Source: Gigantopelta aegis
Lineage: Eukaryota; Mollusca; Gastropoda; Neomphalida; Peltospiridae
Assembly (NCBI RefSeq): GCF_016097555.1
Contig: NC_054702.1
Location: 84,872,175 to 84,936,174, forward strand
Length of the DNA: 64,000 nucleotides
Direction: 5' to 3'
Shown: positions 50,001 to 61,700 of the stretch, piece after piece
How positions within the stretch are numbered: position 1 is the stretch's first letter
Layout of the letters: each line of letters opens with the position of its first letter
Position numbers and translations under genes: made by a program
Notes under the pieces: generated by a model
The model's database searches: none
Told to the model about the DNA's origin: nothing
The model's input: only the letters and a program-made list of their open reading frames with translations

Positions 50001-52643
50001 TACGTATATCCTTTATAACTTTACAGCATGGAAATAAACAGGGTAGGGCATTTTTCCTTGTGAATGCATAATTTAACAGAATATTATTTTGTCAAATGAA
50101 ACAATTTTAAAAACTACATTGGATTTGAATGTAATTTTGTTTTTAATCTGCAACAAACAATAAATCATACCCTGTATTGCAAGAAATTAATTGTATTACA
50201 AATTCATTACTGCATTCAACACTGGATCTTTTAATGTAGGGGATAGTTTGACCAAGTTCTGATACAAATTTACTCATAATCTTTCAACCCAAAGCTGTCA
50301 AAAAATACTAACTACCCCAAAAATGTTTTCTTAAACTACACAAAATTCTATCTATACTTACTAGTTGACATACTGGACCTCCAGCAGCCAACTTCAGTTG
50401 TTGGCTACCAGATGGCAGCAAATGTAGAGTTATCCTCTCCAGCCGGTCTGGATCAGAAACTGTAACTGTACCAAGAAGTGTGTCAGTCTTAGTTCCTTCA
50501 GCCACAGACAGCTGAGTAGAGCCTGATGGTGACACCAACTCTAGTGCACTCGGTCGATCATTGGTATCCATCACTTTAATTAGAAATTCTTTCCATATCT
50601 AGGAAAAACAAAAAAAGTTTTTTTTTTTAATATATAATGATTACCCGGTACCAGATTTGCCTTAGTATTGTGCAAACATATTGGATATTGGATTCAAGTA
50701 AGATCATACCAAAACATAGTATTGGTAAATTCCAATCACGTTTAATATGTGGACTTATGTGGTAAATAAGTGAAATGTATACACAAAAGTAAATGTACTG
50801 AAAAAAACTGAAATGTCAAACACTCAGGCAATTGATAACTTACTTTATTTTCTGTTTGTATTAGGACAAAAAAAAAAAAAAAAAAAAAAAAGATTTTAGA
50901 AATAAAACGTCAAACTAATAATGTAGATTTCATAAACTGGAATCTAAGGATTAAATAATTTATAGACAATTTATGTAATTATTACTCTTTATTTGCTATA
51001 TTTCATAACAAGTGTGGATGAATTGAAATTACATACAACTAGTGAACTTTCAAGTTTTACTGAAGCTTTTTCTTATAAAGACTTTAGTTTCAACAAGATT
51101 ATTTGTATATCGTTCATACTGTACTTGCCTTTAATGGTGGAACTGCGCTATCCTGTGCTGTGATGTTCACCTTGATGTTGGGCACAGTCTCGAAGTCCAG
51201 CTGCCCACTCACTACCAGCCTGTTATCTCTCACTGTGAGGAAAGGGTTGGCCATCATACTGAAGGAGATGGTTTGGTCTCTGTCATCATCATCAGCTGAC
51301 AGCAACCCCACCATTGTGCCCACAGTGGCGTCTTCTGGTACTGTGTTGGCTGCAGATTGAGGCACAATGTTTAGTAAATAACAAGAAAGAAACAAGAAAT
51401 ATATATCATTATCAGGCATGTGCAGAGGGACTTCTAGCATCAAACCCCCCACCCAACCCCAAGCAAATTTACTTTTTTTTAAATATATTATCTGGAGGAG
51501 TATGACTTGACTCTTTTATAAACATTGCTCACCAGTCTAGAACCCACCACACCCCCGTTAAAATTCCTGCACATGTGCCTACATGATATGATAGGACATT
51601 TGACAAGCCTGTTTATTGCTAGATGTGGAAATGGTGGTGATGTGTTGACGATGGATTTATCTGTTGTAACCTAATCCTTTTTCAGACGATTTTAAGAACA
51701 CCATTAATCAATTTCAATAATTAATTAATTTGATTTTAAAAAATGAGAGTAAAACAATATCTTTGTAAATTTATTAATGTCTGGGTTCTTTTTACATATT
51801 CATAGCAAACTAATTAGAATTATAATTATCAGCCATCTGGAAAAATTTAAACAAGTATACATTTGTGTATATATTATGTGCTTGTTTGACATTTACATTT
51901 TAGCCTAGAAAGTTGTTATCAATGGGTGATCAGTTCAACAAACAAGTAACAAACCTGATAATTGTAGGTTAGTTGGTGGATCATTTGAATTGGTTATTAT
52001 AATTTCCAACTCAAATTCTGCTGACAGTGGAGGTAATCCATTGTCTGTGACCTTCACTTTAACAAGAGAAGTCTGCTTTACATCAAAATCAAATTTTGGA
52101 TCTTTAACCTACAAAGAAAGGTTCCAATTCCACACAAAGAAAGATACAAATATTATGAGGTAAATAATATTTTGTTAATTTATTATTTCATTTCAAACAA
52201 ACAAATGTACAAAGTTGTTAGCACATTGACAATTTAAAATAAAGTTTCTAGATTCTGTAAGGATAGGTTTTTTTAAATTTGTGATAAAGGATAAAATAGT
52301 TCTTTAACTTTCAGTTTAAAAAGATAACATATAAATTTATGATACATGGGATTGCTTGTAATGTCATTTTGGAATATATTATCATAAATGTTTCTGGAAT
52401 ATTAAACTAAAATTGGATTAGTTGTGTAACAAACCCTACAAATGTGATGTTAAAAACTGATGTTACTGAAACTGTGAAATGATATGCATTGAAGTGTATA
52501 TTAACACATTGGATAGGATCACTATAAAGCACTACACAGGCTAACTGAGGTTCCAATTATGTACATATAAATCACCAAAATGTGCTTGTGTGCATGCACA
52601 CACACATGCACATGCACACACACACACACACACACACACAGAG

Positions 52644-52709
<66 letters not shown>

Positions 52710-55700
52710 AGACACACACACACACACCCGCCCGCCCCAACCATAATGCATGTTCCTCCAACTTGTACCATCTTACTAGATGTCTCAGAATAATATAAAT
52801 AACATAGTACTGTATAATACTTTATTTTCGCGTGGAATTTATTTTCGCGTTTTTCGCGTGTGAATGAAATTCGTGAAAATATATTCCACGCGAAAATAAA
52901 CTTTTTATAAAGGCCGACAAAAAAATAAATAAATATGTAGTCTCGTTCAACTATACCACATTAGTTTCCGATGTACGAGGCTAGTAGTAACAAAGTGGTG
53001 CTCCCTCCTGTCACGGAACAAACCACAAAACACAAAGGCTGTTTAAAACTTTAAATCAAGAACACGATTGTAAGTACATACATGATAATAAAACAATACT
53101 AACACTAAAAAGCTTTATGCTGTTTTCCTTCGCATGTGCTAGCGATCAGTTCATCGGACAGAGTCTACACGTGTTCAACGACGGAAGTAAACATGCATTA
53201 TCACAGTATATTAAAAATGTGGAAGTGAAAAAATCCGGACTGGGCTATGTTCAGATGTTTCACAATTTTATTTTTATTTTTGGCCTGTTAGCCAATCACA
53301 AACCGTTTTGAACTAGTATTTTGACGGCAATAAATATTGTTTCAATCAAACTTAAGTTACTGAGTACTAGCAGCTTGTGCCTTCAAAGTTTGTTTCGTTT
53401 GTTTTCGGTTTTTGTTTTTATAACAATTATAAGGACAATAAAGTCTTGATTGGTTAAAGCAGGAAAACTATTGTTTTATGTGTATAGCACTCGCGTGTAC
53501 ATGTAGGATTAGTTCTACAGATTAGCGTAACAACCGGCAAAACTAAGTTCCGTTTTCAAAACAAAATTATTGACATCTGTACTTCGTTTTTTTATTGATT
53601 GGGATTCGCGAAAATAAATGTTCGCGAATTGACCCATTTTCATTAAATCGCGAAAATTTGATCCCGTGAAAATAAAGTATTTTACAGTAATAAAAATTAA
53701 AATCTTTGAAGTTGTTCTTAAAAGATACAGAAATGAAATGACGATAATATCACATTAAAACAATAATTCAGTCCTACTAGAAGTTGGTCTTCTCTTATCT
53801 TGAAGCGACCTTCATCACTGTTTGTGAGACTGTATGTGAAATTTTGTCTGATAGAATTCACGTTATCAGGATCCACAGTCACCAGATGTCCAACCAATGT
53901 ATCCGGGGTGCTTGCTTCTGCAATCTGGCAATTAGTAAATGATACAAATCCATATAATCACTCTACCAAAATGTGAAGAAAAAAAACTAAAAAGGAAAAT
54001 GATATTACGAGCACATTGGTGCAATACAAGTGTTAAAATATGTTTTATGTACAATTACATGTATTGTCGATTCAAAATGCATAATTGTCAGAAAATGTAC
54101 TCTAACCAACTATTTAAATAACCAATTATTAAAATAAATGTTCTATAACACTAATGATTTGCTTTGACCATATTTCAATGTATAATTCTAAGCATAAATA
54201 AAATAAAAATTAAATGTCTATCTTCCGTCATATATTTGCATCTAGAGGCCTCAAGGAAGACTTGTATTATTAATAACAATAAATAAAGCTAAACTGAAAA
54301 CAACATTACCATATTGGAAGTCAGATGCACACTAACTGGTTTTTCATTCACATCCTTTACCATGACAACCATCTGTTTCTGAGTTGAAAGAGGAGGTTGT
54401 CCATTGTCTGTCACTTTGACCACAATAATGTACTCCGGATTTGTTTCGTAATCTAGTTGAGCTGCTGATGTTATCTATGATACAAACAAAGGATACTTTA
54501 TTCATAACAACAGTAATAATAAATATTAGCACTTGAATATGTTAAAACAAATATACCTTTTATAAAAAGAGTCTGCCATAGGCTCAATCATTGGCGAAAA
54601 GTCAGAGGGTGTGCCGAGAGTGGACATGCCTGAACCTCGAATGGATATCAACATAATAAAAACTGGATTTCAATATAAAAAGAATTTGAGATCATTCCAG
54701 GTTTTCATTTATCTTTGAAACTTTGATGCTGTTTCAGAAAAGCAGGCCGCTATATTTACTGAATGTAGTATCATGTATTACTGTAGCCATTGAAAATCAC
54801 AGTCTCTTGGCTGTTACTAAACACTCTGTAGATAAATGTTTTTAGCATACAAACAAATACATTTTTAACTATTCATTATTAATTGTTCAGCATGTTTCTG
54901 CTGCTCCCTGTGTTGACATTAAAAGATATGTTTGATTGGTTCTCTTGTTAATATATCAGAAAGAATCAGAGAAATAACAAAATAAAACAATAGATAAAAG
55001 AAAGAAATGTTTTATTTAACGATGTACTCAGCACATTTTATTTACGATTATATGGCGTCAGACATATGGTTATGGATCACACAGATATTGAAAGAGGAAA
55101 CCCGCTGTCGCCACTTCATTGGCTACTCTTTTTGATTAGAAGCAAGGGATCTTTTATATGCACCATCCCATAGACAGGATAACACATACCACGGCCTTTG
55201 ATGTACCAGTCGTGGTGCACTGGTTGGAGCAAGAAATAGCCCAATGGGCCCACCGATGGGGATTGATCCCACATGACTGCACAGCGAGCGAGCGCTGTAC
55301 CACTGTGCTACGTCCTGCCAAAAAAACCCGATAGATTTATCTGGTGACATGTAAAACAGAACACTGGCATCCTAATAAACAATGAAAGCAAACAGCATCA
55401 TCACACTTTTAAAATCATTTTATGCCATAATTAACATTCATGTCCACAAACTCAGTAATATGTTTGGTTCCATACCTTTAGACTGTCTGCAACAAAGTAG
55501 AACAATTGAGGACCATCAACCAAGGTGAAAGTATGCTGTTGACCGCTGTCAGAGTCCACAGCGTTCATCTGGGCTACTGTGATATCAGCCGAGTTCTCAT
55601 CCACACTGATCAAACCATCTGATTTACCATTCACCAAGATATCCTGAAACAAATTATATTACCATCAGATTTACCATTCATCAAAATATCCTAACACAAA

Positions 55701-58700
55701 TTACATTATAAATTATCATTTATCATGATATCCTTCATCAAATTACATTATCAAATTTAACATTCACAAATACATGCATATCATATGAAACAAAATACAA
55801 TACCACATTTACCATTGACCAAAATATCCTGAAATAAATTACAATGTATTAAACAAAGTCCATAAACAATCAATCTATCACATTTGCCATTCACCATAAT
55901 GACAATATACCAAAAACTATCAAATTATCAGATTTACCATTCAAATATCCTGAAACAAATTACAATCTAAGACCATAAGGATATCCATATATTTACTAGT
56001 AATAATACTAAAAGATCAAGAACTATTCTTCATTTTAATAAACCTGACAAAATATAGAACAACAATGAAAAGTATTATAAAGTATAAAATACAAGTTGAA
56101 ACATTTATTTTCCAATATAATTTAGGCAAAAAGATAATAATGTCAAAGAGCAAAGCCTTCCAGATAACAATGTCAGAAAACTTAAAATTATCCTTGTAGT
56201 AATTTGTTTTTAAACTTACATGTGGTGGATCATTTTCATCTTGAACTGTTAAGTTGAATATCTTTTTCAGTTGCAATCCAGCTTTGTCTGTTACCGTCAC
56301 ATCAAATGAAAAGGTGGATTTTGTTTCAAAATCAAACACTCTTTGTGTCTTAAGCTCTGCTACACATCTACTACCCTGAATAAAAAAAGGTTTAAGTTAA
56401 TTAATTGCATTAACTAATATTAACAAATAGATTTTACTTTTTAATGAATTATTGTTGAATTTGTTTAATAGTCTTAAGTATTGGCATCTGATATTACTTC
56501 CCTGGAATCTTCCCTTCACTTAGGAATAAATAGTGTCCTTCCTTGTGGGTTTATTTTGGTTTTCTACCAAGTTCTTATTTCTTACAACTGGTATGAGACC
56601 TGCCCTTTTAACATCAAATGGCTTCGATAATGAGCATTAATATTTTAATCTAACATTTTGTTGTCTCGGACTACTCAACAGGTTTCAGGTTTATTTCAAC
56701 AGTCACCAACCACATAAAACAATTTAATAATTTGGCTTTATTTGCCTAAAACAATTTCAGTAGACACGGTATGTTAGCAAATGACTGGTACTCATACCCT
56801 AATGTGATACTTCTAAGACAGGTCCAACTGAATGTTACAAATAAATATTTTAAAAATTACTTTGGTTAGTGTGAGGCAGCTCATTGATTCCAAGCCAACC
56901 AAACTATTTGAAGTAGCAGCTGAAATATCTTCTTTAAAATCAGGATCAATGACTACAATCTGACCAATCACAGTCCCATCGGGTTCATTCTCCTTGATGA
57001 CTGGCTGATCTACAGGAAATGTCAGATGGTTCTCTCCCCTTATTGATTCTATATTCAGACTACTTGGTTTTTCATCTTCATCTTTAACCCGGATCACAAA
57101 AGCTTTTTCTGACTGAAGAAGTAAACATAAAGACTAGACACAAATTTAACCCCATGTAATGCTTATATTTTCATAATACTTCTTTGACTTAGTATTATGT
57201 AACTGGAAATAATGTTTCTTCAAATTTATGTCATAGATGTTTTTAATAAACAACAGTGATGTTTTTTATTTATGCCTCTGCATTATAAATTGTAACACAA
57301 GCTTATTAATTTCACAAGGCATAATTTGCTTGGTGAAAAAAGAGTTTATTATTTTTATGCCCCAATATATTATAACACAAGCTAGCTGATTAATTTCAAA
57401 AGTCATCATTTGCTTGCTAAAAAACGATAATGACTTCCTGTACCACCCTTTAGGTGAACACTTTTTTGGTAATATTTTCAGCTTACTGTAAGAGGTGACT
57501 CTCCAGAATCAGTGGCAATAACTTTAGCAATCAGTGTTTTTGTGTCCTCAAAATCCACCATCTTCTTGAGCTTCAGCTTATTGCCTGTGATGGTAAACCA
57601 CTCATTAGATTCAACATCTTCTGCCAGAGAGAATGTCACAGTTTGTCCAGGATCCTGGTCCTCCGATTCTAAACTTCCTACCAGAGTACCGACAGAAGCA
57701 CTCTCTGAAATCTCTGTACTGTCAATGACAGGTGCTGACGGAGGATCATTGTCATCTTGAACAATTACTGTCAGGACAGCTGTGATGCTTAATGGAGGAC
57801 TGCCATTATCAGAAACCTTCACAGCAATGTTGTGTGATTTAGAGGTTTCGTAGTCCAGCAAGCAGTTGGCACCACCCTTTTCAAGGCAATGTAAACCAGT
57901 GTCTGCAGTCTATAAAAAAAACCCATTGAAATAAATGAATGAATGAATGAATGAATGGATGAATGAATGAACAAATAAACAAACAAATAAACAAACAGAT
58001 CAATGAATGAACAGATAAATTAATGAATGAATTGATACCTCAGCATCAAAACTACATTAATTATAGGATGCCAAACAAAGGTTTCTGAATATGAAAGAAA
58101 AAAATCAAACCATTAAAACATTCATAAAAGCAGTCAAACTTATTTACTGAAATGTTGTTAACAGTCTACCAACTCAGCTACAGTTATCAAGCTAATTTAT
58201 TTCCATTTTAATGCTTGATGAGTGTTTTGCAAAGAGCAGTGCTAAAGTTATTTATCACAAATATAATTTTAAATACAGCAATGTTTTATGGGTTTTTTTT
58301 TCAGCAAACAGTTGAAAAGTTAGTTTATTTTTTATTTAACAACATCAATAGAGCACACTGATTTATTAATCATCAGCTATTAGATGTCAAACATTTGGTA
58401 ATTCTGACACAGTCTTGAGAGAAAACCTGATACATTTTTCCGTTATTAGCGAGGAATATACCAGTCATGGTGCACTGGCTGGGTCCACTAATGGGGATCG
58501 ATCCTAGACCAACCGTGTATCAAGTGAGTGTTTTACCACTCAGCTACGTCCCGCCCCTTCACCATACAGAGTATTTTTATAACTGACCTTTAAGTAATTT
58601 CCTTCTATTTTAAAACGTCCTCCAACATCATCTTGCAAACTAAATGTCAATATTTGATTTTTATCTGGGTCAGAGGCAATCAGCTGTCCAATTTCAATAC

Positions 58701-61700
58701 CAGATGGACTCATTTCTACAACCTAAAAATGAAATAAATAAATAAAAAATGTATTTTGCCAAAGGCATCTCTTACAGTATTAATTTGGTATATTTACTGA
58801 AAATATAAACACTTTCTCATAGAATTATTTTTGAAACAAGATAGGAAAAGAATTTAAAAATCAGCCAATATCAGTTAGGTTAAATCTGACTAGACTGGAC
58901 AGCATAAGATGTATATTTTGATATAACAGTTGTAAAACACAGAATGAAATGACACAAGGTAGTATAAAGCTTACTTACTGTATTGTTTGAAAGTGTAACT
59001 TTTGTTGGTGCTTCATTAACATCCTCCACATGGACAGGAAAAACCTTTTCAAAGAACAATCCTCCCTGATCTGTGACCTTGACCTTCAGCTGTATGTCTG
59101 CTTTACTTTCAAAATTAATGTCTGCATCTGTAAAATATTAATAAAAAAGTTGCTTTCTTAGGAAAGAGGATTTATGATTTAGACATTTATTGATAGTGAT
59201 AAGCACTTTAAAAAATTTAACTTATTTTGGTATGAAAGGCAGTTATTGATATGGTTGACTATTATATGTACCTTCGCCACATATTCTTTGCTTCAAGTTT
59301 CATTCTGCTCAGTTTATTTTCAGTACCAAGACAATTATATCCCTGGAAATTCAACAACCCTAATGCCCATTATGATATTGTGCTTGTTTCCCAACTTACA
59401 TTTCAAAGCATATTTTAAAATATTATGTCTGAAATAAAATATTCACTTTATTTGGTTATTCAAAAAGAAAGAAGCCTCAGAGATAATATCACCTTGAGCC
59501 GTTGACAGGAAACCATTATTTGCCAGAAGTAACCCAGGGTAACCAGTAGTCAGTGAGAATGTGAGAGAGCTCTTCACATCTGGATCAGTTGCCAGGAAAG
59601 TGCCAATCTCTTCTCCTTTGGAGTTCTCCTTCACGACTATCTTTCCTCCACTAAAGGACAAATCCTTCCAAACACAAGCATTATAAGTTAATATATTTAG
59701 CACTATATATCTTACAGTACAACTGTTTGTTTTTTAATAAAATGGTTAAAGACAGTTGTTTAATCTGGTTGTTTTTTAACAACTGATGATAATGAAAATA
59801 CTTTGGGAATTAATTTGCAATATATTTTTAATAAGATTGTTTCAATTTGTAGTCAGATTGTTAATTAAACAAAGGTAACATGGATGAACTGATAGTTAAG
59901 TAAAAACAACAACAATCTGAAGATGTTTTAGATAATATATACAAGTGTCAGGGCTGTACTTAGTAAGGGAAAGTTCTCTACCCAACAATTGTTTGAAAAG
60001 TGCCTTTTTGAGTTTAGAAGTGCCCTTTTTTGTCTAGCTGGAGAAGACCCTATTATTACTCTGCCCTGATTTTTTTTGTTACTGCTCCCTTTCCTTCCCG
60101 TTATTTTATCTAGGTTGGATACAGCCCTGGATATACATGTATATATCGGCCATTTTTCAAATTTGATTATTACTTATCAAACAATTTATGAGGGCAAATC
60201 TACACACAGACAGAATTCACCGTTCTGTTATACTCACTGTAGGAGCTTCATTGACATCAGTGACATGCACTGTAAATGATTCTGTCAACTGCAGACCATT
60301 TTTGTCAGCTGCTCGGATGACAATAGTGAAGGTCTGCTCCTGTTCAAAATCCAGTGGTGAAGACAACAGCAGACTTGTGGTGCACATGGTACCAGTTCCC
60401 TGGTACAATATGAAAGAAACACTTTATTATGAATGTACTATAACAACAATTTAAAACAATGATCTAAAAAAAACCCACAGTAATTTGGAGAGAAAAAATG
60501 AAGTTGTCTTATTATACAATATTATTACAGTATTTTTTAATTAATTTATTTTATTACATGTGTAAAGTTCTGTTTTGACATTAGTTCCTAAGTTCCATTA
60601 CTGACTGAACTAAATACAGTAATAAATTGCAACAGTAAAGTTGTACTATAAAAGTAAAACCTTTGGAAGACAGTTTGCTGTGCCATTAGTATTGAAATGT
60701 CCATCTCCATCATCAAGAATTGAAAATGTGATTTGTTCATCTGCATCCATGTCGACAGCAGAAATGACCCCAACAATGTCACCCACTACAGCATCCTCTC
60801 TTATCTCAGGGGTATTGTCAGGAAACTGGGAGTCTTGTCCTGTTGGAGATATGGTAATGTCTTTTGGAGCCTCTTCAGTACCAGTAACAGCAATATAGAA
60901 AGTAGCATCAACCTAATAAAATATTTAATACTGTAACAGTAACAGTAATATAGAAAGTAGTATCAACCTAATAGAAAATATTAAATACTGTAACAATTAC
61001 AGTAATATAGAAAGGAGCATCAACCAAATAAAAAAATATTTAATATTGTCCATGTAACACTAATAAAGCAAGTATAATCAACCTAGCAAAACATATTTAA
61101 TAATCACTACATGAAGTGAAACAAATACATATTAGATGAAAGATTAATATGTGATAAAATGTTTATGGAGATTCATTATTTCAAAGGTGTATAACCAACC
61201 CTTACTCCCATCTGCAGAATTCACATTCTAGTGATCTGATAACACTTAGCAATGTGATGAAATTAGGTTAGCAATGAGTGGTATCTGCTTTTGAATTATT
61301 AGATAGTCACTAGATGTGTATATGAAACAAAGAATTGCACAGCATAACAATTGCATTATATTCCACAATGGCTTGGAGCCAGAACTCACATGTTTTGGAA
61401 CAGCACCACTGTCTGTTGCCCTGATAGCAATCTTGTAAGTTAGTTTACTGTCAAGTCGGGTGTCTGTTGCCTTGGTTAACACACCCTCTGGTGTTAGAGA
61501 AAAATGGTCAACCCCATTGTCGAGCAGTGTAAATTTGTGAGTTTGACCCACATCTTCATCATGAACAGACAAGTTTCCAACCACAGTCCCTGAAGAAGCA
61601 AGCTCTTCTACTTTGTTATCTGAAAATAGTGATAAGTGTTAATAATACCAGTGGAACATCAAGATTCAGATGTTACAATCTGAAATACCATCATTTAATA

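Noticed and set aside
52522-52798. HTHTHT and CVCVCV frames
   Set aside because: CA microsatellite translations.
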